Assembly (NCBI GenBank): GCA_016703225.1
Contig: JADJCM010000001.1
Location: 1-64,000 of the forward strand
Length of the DNA stretch: 64,000 nucleotides
Direction: 5' to 3'
Source of the DNA: Lysobacterales bacterium
Lineage (GTDB): Bacteria; Pseudomonadota; Gammaproteobacteria; Xanthomonadales; Ahniellaceae
The notes below the pieces were generated by a model that worked only from the letters and a program-made list of their open reading frames with translations, ran no database searches and was not told the origin of the DNA. Numbering within the stretch: the stretch's first letter is position 1; each line of letters begins with the position of its first letter. Both the position numbers and the translations under genes were made by a program. Below are positions 19,407 to 29,826 of this stretch, piece by piece.

Positions 19407-19745
19407 ATGAACCCGGACACCCTGATCGCCGCGGCCGGACTGATCGGCCTCGCCTTGATCCTCGTCACCGCCATCCACGCCGCGGCGAGACTTCGCATCG
19501 CGCAGTTGGACGCACTGCGCCAGTTGCTGGCCCAGGGCACCGACCTCGACACCGCGACACGCCTGGTTGATCCAGGACATCGCACGCGGCAGTTGCGGCG
19601 CGGCCTGCTGCTGCTTGCGATCGGACTGGCCTGGAGTGTGACCACCTGGTTGATCGGCGGCCGCGGCTGGATCGCCGGCGTTGCGCCGATCCTGCTCGGA
19701 AGCGTGTTCCTGGTGATGCATGGCGTCGAGCGCCGCACGCGCTGA
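19407..19745 (+). CDS. Small two-to-three-span membrane protein (DUF6249-like)
   Basis: 112 residues with an N-terminal helix (LIAAAGLIGLALILVTAIHAAA) and two more hydrophobic stretches (GLLLLAIGLAWSVTTWLI, WIAGVAPILLGSVFLVMHG). A basic amphipathic linker (DALRQLLAQGTDLDTATRLV) separates them. This pattern and the position overlapping an ECF sigma gene by 26 bases resemble the DUF6249 proteins. The function is unknown; a role in membrane sensing for the sigma factor is only inferred from the operon. Confidence 0.65.
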   Translation: MNPDTLIAAAGLIGLALILVTAIHAAARLRIAQLDALRQLLAQGTDLDTATRLVDPGHRTRQLRRGLLLLAIGLAWSVTTWLIGGRGWIAGVAPILLGSVFLVMHGVERRTR

Positions 19746-20295
19746 GCCCGTGCCGCAGGAGCGGCAATGGATCGCGCGTGTCGTCGTCGATGGCGACCAC
19801 GCCGCGTTCGCCGAACTGGTGCGCCTGCATCAGTCGCCGTTGCGCCAATTCCTGCGTCGGCTGGTCGGCGACGATCACGCGCTGGCGGACGACCTTGCGC
19901 AAGAGACCATGCTCAAGGCCTGGCGCCATATCGCGAGCTTCCGCGGCGACGGCCGTTTCCTGAGCTGGTTGTTCCGCATCGGGTTCCAGACCTTTGCCGA
20001 CCGCCGTCGCGCGCTCGGGCAGCGCATCGACGTACCCATCGAGGATGAGGCGCTCCCGGTGCTGGACGAACCCGATCGCGACATCGACGGCGATCGTCTG
20101 CTGCGCCTGATCGACCAACTGCAGCCGCTGGAACGAAGCGCCATGCATCTGCACTACGGACAGGATCTCAGCCACAGCGAAGTGGCCGACACCCTGCAGA
20201 TCCCGATCGGCACGGTCAAGAGCCTGATTCGCCGCGCCCGCCTGAAGCTGCAGCGCGTCTGCGGCATTGCCCCATGGAGAGCGGATCATGAATGA
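19720..20295 (+). CDS. ECF-family RNA polymerase sigma factor
   Basis: 191 residues with region 2 (FAELVRLHQSPLRQFLRRLVGDDHALADDLAQETMLKAW… split as FAELVRLHQSPLRQF and DDLAQETMLKAWRHI). Region 4 has an HTH (LSHSEVADTLQIPIGTVKSLIRRARLKL). It lies between a membrane protein and a probable anti-sigma protein, overlapping both by a few bases. This is the standard ECF autoregulatory cassette. The target promoters are unknown. Confidence 0.9.
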   Translation: MASSAARAEPVPQERQWIARVVVDGDHAAFAELVRLHQSPLRQFLRRLVGDDHALADDLAQETMLKAWRHIASFRGDGRFLSWLFRIGFQTFADRRRALGQRIDVPIEDEALPVLDEPDRDIDGDRLLRLIDQLQPLERSAMHLHYGQDLSHSEVADTLQIPIGTVKSLIRRARLKLQRVCGIAPWRADHE

Positions 20296-20617
20296 AGATG
20301 CAGACTTCGATGCACGTCTGCGCGCCAGCTTTCGCGGCGAGTCGGAGGCGGCCGATGACGGCTTTGCGGCGCGCGTGCTCGCCGGGATTGCCGCATCGTC
20401 ACCCGCACAGGAGCCCGCACGCGCGGCACAGATCGCCGGGCTCGGTGCAGTTCCCGTGCTGGTCACGCTGCTGGCGCTGAGCGGACTGATGCCGACGACA
20501 CTGATCGAGACGCTGCTCAGCGCCCTGCTGCTCACCGGCACCTGTGCCCTGGCCTGGATCGGCACTGCATCCGACTTGCCCTCGGGCCACGTCATGCAGG
20601 TGCAAACGCCGCACTGA
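20288..20617 (+). CDS. Probable membrane anti-sigma-like protein
   Basis: 109 residues. The acidic N-terminus (MNEDADFDARLRASFRGESEAADDGFAARVL, described from residue 1 to 31) is followed by two hydrophobic helices (AGLGAVPVLVTLLALSGL and LIETLLSALLLTGTCALAWI) and a short tail. A soluble acidic head on a membrane anchor, translated in an 8-base overlap with an ECF sigma gene, is the usual anti-sigma layout. No zinc-binding HxxxCxxC is present, so it is not a ZAS-type anti-sigma factor. Confidence 0.6.
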   Translation: MNEDADFDARLRASFRGESEAADDGFAARVLAGIAASSPAQEPARAAQIAGLGAVPVLVTLLALSGLMPTTLIETLLSALLLTGTCALAWIGTASDLPSGHVMQVQTPH

Positions 20618-20657
20618 ACCCGCCCGCGCGGCGCGGGCGAAACCACATGGAGCACCG

Positions 20658-21896
20658 ATGAAACGCAGCTGGTTATGGACTGCGACGGGCGCACTCGCGC
20701 TCGCGACGACGACCGCGATCACCACCATCGCAATACTGTCCCAAGACGGTGTGCCGACCGACGCGATCCGCGCATCGCTGCACTCGAAGAAGCTGGGCGA
20801 ATCACGCGACTACGTGGTGCATCTGCCCGCGAGTTACCGCTGCGATCCGCAGCGGCGCTACGCCGTCGCCTACGTACTCGATGCCGGGCCGCAGTTCATC
20901 ACCATGGTCCAATCGAGCAGCCTGCTCGCCCGCCTCGGGCTGGCGGCGGAACTGATCGTGGTCGGAATTCCGAGTCCGGATGACACCTCCCGACAACGCG
21001 ACTACACGCCGCCGGGCATGCGCCAGGACGTCGATCGCGCCGACTCTCCAGCGGGTGAAGCCGATCGGTTTCTCGGGTTCATCCGCGACGAACTGATCGT
21101 GGAGATCGAGCGAAGGTATCGCAGCAACCGCATCCGCATCCTGTCCGGACATTCGCGCGGTGGACTGTTCGTGGTGCACTCGCTGCTCGCCGCACCGGAA
21201 CTGTTCACGGCACGCTTCGCCCACAGCCCGGCGTTGTGGCGCGACGATCATGCAATGCTCAAACGGCTCCGCGCACAACTGCCGCAACTGCCTGGCGAGA
21301 CCTACCTGTTTCTGAGCCTCGGTGATGACGAGAACGAGAAGATGCGCGCCGGCTATGACGCTGCGCTGCAAGCACTTGCGACGACCGCACCCGACACGGT
21401 GCGCTGGTCGCATGAACTCAGCGTCGGCGCCGACCACGGCAGCAACATGGCCATGGCCACGCCGATCGCCCTGTATCGCTATTTCACGGCAGGCTCTGGA
21501 ACCGCGCCAACCACTGGGAGAATTCCCGACGCGTGTCGCCATCACCCCCCAAAGCGCGCTTCCACTACCGGCGCCGGCATTGTGCTGGCGCCCGCGGTCC
21601 GCCGCGTCGTCGCTTGCAACGGAGTCGCTCATGAAGCTTCGCATCACCTTTCAGACCGTGGTCACGGTCGCATTGCTCGCCCTCGCCGGCCTTGCTGGCG
21701 CCAGCAGCGGCACGCCCAGCCCAAAGCTGCGGCCACCGCAGAGCATCGAACAGCGCTGCCACAACCAGTTCCTGAACTGCATGTTTGGCGGCAACAGCAT
21801 GTTGTGCGGCTGGAACTACCAGGATTGCCTGCGCGGTGGGCCGGGGCCGATCCTGACGCTCGCGAACAATGCTTCGCCATTGCGCTCGGAAGCTGA
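20658..21896 (+). CDS. Exported esterase (EstD/IroE-like), abnormal 3' end
   Basis: An alpha/beta-hydrolase of the esterase D/enterochelin esterase group, with an N-terminal signal/anchor helix. The nucleophile motif is GHSRGG and a C-terminal His lies in GADHGSN. The fold should finish at about YRYFTAG (near 21500), but the frame has no stop there and runs on 130 residues, overlapping the next gene by 266 bases in another frame. That tail is Arg/His-rich and looks non-native. In a third frame a TGA at 21632-21634 would give an ATGA overlap with the next gene, the coupling style seen elsewhere here. A one-base indel between about 21490 and 21600 would explain it. Confidence 0.75.
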   Translation: MKRSWLWTATGALALATTTAITTIAILSQDGVPTDAIRASLHSKKLGESRDYVVHLPASYRCDPQRRYAVAYVLDAGPQFITMVQSSSLLARLGLAAELIVVGIPSPDDTSRQRDYTPPGMRQDVDRADSPAGEADRFLGFIRDELIVEIERRYRSNRIRILSGHSRGGLFVVHSLLAAPELFTARFAHSPALWRDDHAMLKRLRAQLPQLPGETYLFLSLGDDENEKMRAGYDAALQALATTAPDTVRWSHELSVGADHGSNMAMATPIALYRYFTAGSGTAPTTGRIPDACRHHPPKRASTTGAGIVLAPAVRRVVACNGVAHEASHHLSDRGHGRIARPRRPCWRQQRHAQPKAAATAEHRTALPQPVPELHVWRQQHVVRLELPGLPARWAGADPDAREQCFAIALGS

Positions 21897-22043
21897 GCTG
21901 GAGCAGCAGACGCATGCCCTGCGCAGCCTGATCGCCGCCAATGTGCGGCCGCAGGCGAGCAAGTCGATGAGCTGGGTGTATTGCCGCAAGATGATGGAGA
22001 AATGCGACCGCGGCGACCAGAGCGCCTGCGAGCTGTTCGACCG

Positions 22044-22059
<16 letters not shown>
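21631..22059 (+). CDS. Small Cys-rich secreted protein of unknown function
   Basis: 142 residues with a signal peptide (MKLRITFQTVVTVALLALAGLAGA) and GGAG-type RBS eight bases upstream. The mature part has eight cysteines in short-spaced pairs (RCHNQFLNCMFGG, LCGWNYQDC, YCRKMMEKCDRG, CELFDRYCGG), suggesting a disulphide-stabilised helical domain. It is not recognised as a known family. It lies just downstream of the esterase and overlaps the convergent kinase gene by 16 bases. Confidence 0.75.
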
Positions 22060-24817
<2,758 letters not shown>

Positions 24818-24821
<4 letters not shown>

Positions 24822-25414
24822 GCCGAGGCGCCCATCGCGTCATGGATCAGGGCGCGCGCCTTGCGCCAGTCGCGTTCGATGGTGCGCGTGTCAACCTCGA
24901 GCGCGTTCGCCGTATCCTCGACCGACAAGCCGGCGAAGAAGCGCAGCTCGACCACCTGCACCAGCCGCGGATGCGTTGCACCGAGCGCGGTCAGGGCCTG
25001 GTCCATCGCCAGCAACTCCAGGCATTCGTCGTCGGCGACCAGTTCCTGCTCGGGCATTTCCACGCGCAGCGCGCCGCCGCCGCGCTTGCTGCGCATGCGA
25101 TGTCTGGCACGGTCGATCAGGATGCTGCGCATGGCGCGCGCAGCGTACGCGAAAAAGTGTCCGCGATCGCGCCAGGCGAGATCGGCGTCGCCGAACAGCG
25201 ACAGGTAGGCGTCGTGCACCAACGCCGTGGTTGCGAGTGAGGGTGAGTCGGCTTCGCGTCCGAGCTGCCGGCGCGCGAGTTCCTTGAGCCGCGCGTAAAT
25301 CAGCGGCAGCAGGCGATTGGCCGCCTCGGCGTCGCCGGCACCGGCGCGCCCGAGCAGGCCGGTGATGTCCGACCCGGGCGCCGCAGCGTCGTGCTCGCTC
25401 TTACTCGAACCCAT
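24818..25414 (-). CDS. ECF-type sigma factor (TIGR02999-like), module 1
   Basis: 198 residues. Region 2 includes NRLLPLIYARLKELARRQLG and the FFAYAARAMRSILIDRARHRMRSKRGG run (read in two parts). Region 4 has LSVEDTANALEVDTRTIERDWRKARALI. The LARRQLGRE and TIERDWRKA motifs are those of the sigma-70 family often paired with Ser/Thr kinases. ATG 25414 overlaps the stop of the upstream heparinase-like gene by 14 bases. The stop overlaps the kinase start. Confidence 0.88.
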
Positions 25415-27485
25415 CGCCGAACAGTCCCGACGAGCCCCACACCGGGCGCTCGCTGGTGACGCTGATCGGCTGCACGGTTTCGCGCAGCGGCGTCGCGGCG
25501 CCACCGTTGATGGCAATGCTGCCGCCGCTCGAACTCATGCCCTTCACCAGCACGATGCTGGCGTTGCCGCGCGTCGGATGGCTGAGCGTGATGGTCCAGC
25601 TGGCGCCGTTGTCGACCAGATTGGCAGTGAGCGCGGCCTCGCCGGCGTCATAGCCGGTGACCAGGTGCAGGAAGTAGGCGTCGGTGCTGCCGGACTGGTC
25701 GAGCTCGACGCGATACTGGCCGGCCTCCTCGTCGCCGGGGCGGTCTTCGTTGAGGACGCGATAGCTTGGGCTCGTCGGCAACAAGGTGATCAGCTCCGAG
25801 GTCTGCGTGCCCAGTGCGGCCGCAACGCGATTTGTACTCGCTGTCGGCAGCGTTTCGAAGTGCATGACGAAGGTACGTCGCACCAGGTTGGCAGCGACGT
25901 GCGGGCCATCGAGCAGCCATCCTCCGCCGTTGTACCAGGGCAGCAGCGAATCGGCGGAACCGCGCGTGCGATCGAGGATCAGCAGCGTCTGCAACGGCCG
26001 GATGAACAGGAACTCGCGCCAGGCTTTGTCCGCATAGGGCCAGTCGACGCGGCTGTCGGGCATGTTGCGATAGGCATCCGAGTAATCCACCGCGACGTAA
26101 CCGAACTGCGGCTCGTGCTGCAGCCGCTTCACCGCGGGCAGGCCACGCGGTTGCTCGCCACGGTCGCCGCCTTCCGGGATCACGTGCGGGCCGCGCCCGA
26201 CCCAGCGCCCGGTGTTCCAGCCCTCGAACAGCAGCGTGTTGTGCGCCAGCGGATGCTCGGTGTCGATATTGCCGTTGCCCTGGAAACCGGCGATCTGGTC
26301 GGAATAGCCGGCGGTCTCGCGTGTCAGGAAGCGACCCTTGCGCCACATCTGGAAGCTGCCGGCATCGTAGTGGCGATGCTCGGTGCCGCCCGGCGTGCCG
26401 AGCTGCAGATGCACCTGGGTGGCGCTGGCGTCGTGCGCCGAACGCAGGTCGAACACCTGCGCGCCGGGCGCGTAGTAGTCGAGCGGCAGATCGGCGAAGT
26501 CGGCTGCCGAACCGGTGCCGCCGAGGGCATCGAACAGCCAGCTGCGTCCGGCATTCGTGGTCGCGAGCCAGGCGCGGGCATGGCGCGCGTTGCCACTCGC
26601 GACGTCGCGCGCACCGAAGTAGCGGGCGAAGTCGCCGAGATAGTTGCGCGCATTGATCACGCCGCCGCCGTGCAGGTTCTCGTCGTCGTTGAACGGGAAC
26701 AGCAGATAGCCGCCGGTGAAGCCGGTGTTGAGCGTGGTTGCACCGGGTGTGGTGCCGTACAGCGTCGCGTAGATCGCCTCGCGATAGTAAGGCGAGAGCG
26801 CAAAGGCGTCGTAGCCGAAATCGCCGGCACTGGCGAACGCAATGATCGGGTAGGACAGGCTGACCACACCGTAGTCGCCGCCCTCGGGGAACACGCCGCC
26901 GCGGCCGAAGTCCTGGTACCAGGACGGAAACCAGGTGCCGTAGCGGGTGTCGAGCGACTGGTTGATGAACTCCTGAGCGCGGGCGTTCTCGTGGAAGCTG
27001 GCGATGCCCCACATCAGCAGATTGCGGGTGCGTCCCGTGAAGTAGTTGTTGGCCTCCGAACCCTGGTTGGCGAAATCGTCATTGATTTCCAGGTCCATGT
27101 AGCCGTTCCAGCGCGTGACCAGCGTGCTGATTTCGGCCGGCGTGAAGCGGTCGTGGCACCAGTCGTAGATCAGCAGCAGTTCTTCGCCCTGCTGGCGCAA
27201 GGCATCGCGGCGGCTGCCATTGTTCTCGACCAGCCAGGCGACCAGATAGTCGGCGGCGAGATCGCAATCACCGACATTGGCGGTAAGCACGCCACGCAAT
27301 GCGCGCTCATACTGGATGTCGCCACCGGCGGGCGTGAACGGATTCGTGGCGAAACGCGCCTGCGCCTGCGCCAGCCGCGCGCCATTGCCGAACCACAGCC
27401 GCGGATGGCTGGTCGGGATGGTCAGGTTGGCCGCCTGGCAGGCGGTGGCGAGTCCGAACAGGATCAGGGTCAGCAGGGTTTTCAT
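25401..27485 (-). CDS. Secreted heparinase II/III-like polysaccharide lyase, LFGDGFE tail
   Basis: 694 residues with signal peptide (MKTLLTLILFGLATACQA). An alpha/alpha-barrel-like N-terminal half follows (HPRLWF…, RWNGYMDLEINDDFANQGSEANN in parts). The beta-sandwich half contains HRHYDAGSFQMWRKGRFLTR, the heparinase-II-type catalytic and metal-binding strand. Such enzymes cleave uronic-acid polysaccharides by beta-elimination; the substrate is not predictable. The C-terminus is GLFGDGFE. The gene is first in a run with an ECF sigma factor and a Ser/Thr kinase. Confidence 0.82.
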   Translation of the reverse strand: MKTLLTLILFGLATACQAANLTIPTSHPRLWFGNGARLAQAQARFATNPFTPAGGDIQYERALRGVLTANVGDCDLAADYLVAWLVENNGSRRDALRQQGEELLLIYDWCHDRFTPAEISTLVTRWNGYMDLEINDDFANQGSEANNYFTGRTRNLLMWGIASFHENARAQEFINQSLDTRYGTWFPSWYQDFGRGGVFPEGGDYGVVSLSYPIIAFASAGDFGYDAFALSPYYREAIYATLYGTTPGATTLNTGFTGGYLLFPFNDDENLHGGGVINARNYLGDFARYFGARDVASGNARHARAWLATTNAGRSWLFDALGGTGSAADFADLPLDYYAPGAQVFDLRSAHDASATQVHLQLGTPGGTEHRHYDAGSFQMWRKGRFLTRETAGYSDQIAGFQGNGNIDTEHPLAHNTLLFEGWNTGRWVGRGPHVIPEGGDRGEQPRGLPAVKRLQHEPQFGYVAVDYSDAYRNMPDSRVDWPYADKAWREFLFIRPLQTLLILDRTRGSADSLLPWYNGGGWLLDGPHVAANLVRRTFVMHFETLPTASTNRVAAALGTQTSELITLLPTSPSYRVLNEDRPGDEEAGQYRVELDQSGSTDAYFLHLVTGYDAGEAALTANLVDNGASWTITLSHPTRGNASIVLVKGMSSSGGSIAINGGAATPLRETVQPISVTSERPVWGSSGLFGDGFE

Positions 27486-27571
27486 GGCGCTCCTCGGGTC
27501 ATTCTGCCCTTAGCGTCAAAATGCGACCGCAGCCGACATGCCGCACGAAAGATTGCAGAAACCTTGGCTGA

Positions 27572-28442
27572 TCATGGCGTTGAGCGATTTCGCAGCCACT
27601 TTTTCCCTGCTCGGTCAGACGATACTGCTGCGAGCGACTGCTCGGCTTGTCGGCAATGGACATCTCGATCCAGCCACCGGCCAGAGAGGGGCCGAGATAG
27701 CGCTCGCCGAACCACTTGCGATCCTGCAAGTCCAGTTCCGCCTGCAAGGCTTCGCGGCTCATGGCGCCGTGCAGCGCGAGCAGCAAGCGCTCGACCTGGG
27801 GGGTAACCTGGGGGGCATCCTGGGGGGGTCGCTTCGACGACCGCAGCGAGGATCATGCCAAGCATGAACGTGACGAAAGGCGCGGCGTCGGCCTGGCGCG
27901 TGCTCTCGCCGATTCCGCGGTAGTAGGCCTCCTGATGTTCATGCACCAGGCTCTCGACCGGTGCGCGCCAGCCATCGCAATAGATCCTTCATCAGCTGCG
28001 GCACACGATCCGCTTGCGACGCCATGTGCAGGAGCTTGCTTCCGGCCATCACCCCCACGCCCTGGCGACGCCATATCCCGGCGTCGTCGACGAGGCCGCT
28101 CATCAGGATGCGATGCGCTTCCAGCAAGTCCGCCTCGCGCGTCGGGCGCCAGCGCCCGAGCTGTTCATAGGCCATGAGTGCATTGCGCACTTCCTGAATC
28201 TCGCGCGGGGGTGCCGCGACCCGCTTGCCTTGGAGGATGGCGGTGATCTGCAGCTCGCTCAGCGTGTTGCCTTCGATCGCCAAGGAGCCGTGGATGGTGC
28301 GGATGCGATTGTCGCGGCGCAGACGCAGGTCACGACCGACCTCCGCTCGGGCCGACAATTTCCCCACCGCCTCGGCGACGCGCGCTACCTGGCTCACGAT
28401 GCCGGATCCGAGCGTGCATGGCGGAGAGTACGCGCGCTTCAT
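27572..28442 (-). pseudogene. Fic-family protein with catalytic core deleted
   Basis: The N-terminal half is a normal Fic protein: inhibitory TIHGSLAIEGNTLSELQIT helix, EIQEVRNALMAYE, ADLLEAHRILMSGLVDDAG, VGVMAGSKLLHMAS. At 27958-27962 the sequence jumps from LLRWLART to PVESLVHEHQEAYYRGIG in another frame. The segment carrying HPFxDGNGR, the AMP-transfer motif, is missing. An ACCG at the junction suggests a microhomology deletion. Two further shifts follow, in the seven-base C/G run at 27822-27828 and in an A/T run near 27600. The C-terminal winged helix (LHGAMSREALQAEL…) is still readable. The enzyme cannot be active. Confidence 0.85.
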
Positions 28443-28449
28443 GAACCGC

Positions 28450-28872
28450 TCACGGCGCGCGCACGAGCAAGCGCGCCTCGACGCGGGCTTTGGGTCCCTG
28501 CAGCGCGATCTTCACCTCCGCGCCCTCGGGCAGCTCGCGCTGCGGCCTGAACATCATCAGGTGCAGGCCGCCGGGTTTCAGCTCGACCCGACCATTCGCA
28601 GGCACACGCAGCTCGAGCACGCGGCGCATGCGCATGGTGCCGGCGTCGTCGATCATCTCGTGGATCTCGATCGCGCCGAAATCGGCGCTGTCGGCCGCGT
28701 TGAGCACGACCTCGGCGTCGCCGTGGTTCTCGATCACCAGGTATCCGGCACGCACCTTCGCGACCGGCGGCGCGGCGCGGATCCAACCATCGCGCGCCGC
28801 GAGTGCCGCGTCGCCGGCCTGCACCACACCCATCGCCAACAGCACCAGCCACAGCAAGGCACGCATCGTCAT
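28450..28872 (-). CDS. Periplasmic copper chaperone PCuAC
   Basis: 140 residues with a signal peptide (RALLWLVLLAMGVVQAG). A cupredoxin-like PCu(A)C domain carries the copper-binding Met/His pattern HEM…MRMR…GGLHLMMF. These proteins deliver Cu(I) to the CuA site of cytochrome oxidase. Starts at 28872 and 28866 (both ATG) are possible. It lies seven bases upstream of the Fic pseudogene, and 3.6 kb from a copper-type TonB receptor. Confidence 0.9.
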   Translation of the reverse strand: MTMRALLWLVLLAMGVVQAGDAALAARDGWIRAAPPVAKVRAGYLVIENHGDAEVVLNAADSADFGAIEIHEMIDDAGTMRMRRVLELRVPANGRVELKPGGLHLMMFRPQRELPEGAEVKIALQGPKARVEARLLVRAP

Positions 28873-28938
28873 CGTCGTCGGACCACGGGAAAGGGGCGGC
28901 TATGATACGTGCCCGCCCCGCCCGCATCGGTGAACCGC

Positions 28939-29709
28939 ATGCTCGAACGCATCGAACACGACCGCATCCTCGAACTGCGCCTGGCGCGTCCGCCGGTCAA
29001 CGCGCTGTCACCGGCGCTGGTGGCGCAGTTGCGCCCGGCGCTCGCCGACGCGGCCGGCCAGGGCTTTCGCGCGGTGGTGCTTTCGGGCCAGCCGAAGATG
29101 TTCTCGGGCGGGCTCGACGTGATCGAACTGCTGCAACTGGATCGCGCCGGCATGATCGCGTTCTGGGACGACTTCTTCGGACTGATGGCCGCGATCGCGC
29201 GCTCGCCCATCCCGACCGTCGCCGCCATCACCGGGCATTCGCCCGCCGGCGGCGCGGTGCTGTCGATCTTCTGCGACTACCGCGTCATGGCGCGCTCGCC
29301 GGACCCGGACAAGCCCTTCCGCATCGGACTGAACGAGGTACAGGTCGGGCTGATGGTGCCGGAAGTGATCCAGCTCGCACTGCGGCGCCTGGTCGGCGCG
29401 CATCGCGCCGAGCGGCTGATGGTCGCCGGCGCGATGCTCGACAGCGACGAAGCGCTGCGCATCGGTTTCGTCGACGAAGTGGTCGCCATCGACGCCGTCA
29501 TCCCGCGAGCCCTCGCCTGGTGCCAACAACACCTGTTCCTGCCTCCGCTGGCAGTGGCCAACACGCGGCGCTTTGCTCGCAGCGACCTCGCCGAAATCAT
29601 GGCCGACCCCCACCGCTTCCCCGCCGCAAGCTTCGCCGACATCTGGTTCGGCGAAGAGACGCAGACGGTGCTGAAGGCACTCGTCGAAAAACTCAAGTCC
29701 AAGACCTGA
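28939..29709 (+). CDS. Enoyl-CoA hydratase/isomerase family protein
   Basis: 256 residues of crotonase fold. The CoA oxyanion-hole segments are SGQPKMFSGGLDVIEL and ITGHSPAGGAVLSIFCDYRVMA. The glutamate positions of classical hydratases are not clearly retained (LNEVQVGLMVP carries one), so an isomerase or other crotonase activity is as likely as hydration. The ATG at 28939 gives the family N-terminus (MLERIEHDRILEL). It stands alone, divergent from PCuAC. Confidence 0.85.
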   Translation: MLERIEHDRILELRLARPPVNALSPALVAQLRPALADAAGQGFRAVVLSGQPKMFSGGLDVIELLQLDRAGMIAFWDDFFGLMAAIARSPIPTVAAITGHSPAGGAVLSIFCDYRVMARSPDPDKPFRIGLNEVQVGLMVPEVIQLALRRLVGAHRAERLMVAGAMLDSDEALRIGFVDEVVAIDAVIPRALAWCQQHLFLPPLAVANTRRFARSDLAEIMADPHRFPAASFADIWFGEETQTVLKALVEKLKSKT

Positions 29710-29826
29710 CCCGGCCCTCATGCGACCGGAATCACGCGAACCTCCGCGCACCTGCTCACCCACGGCGCGGCGGACTTCCGCCGCCTCGGGGACCGCATCC
29801 GCGTCTCGGACATTGGCGGATCGCGC

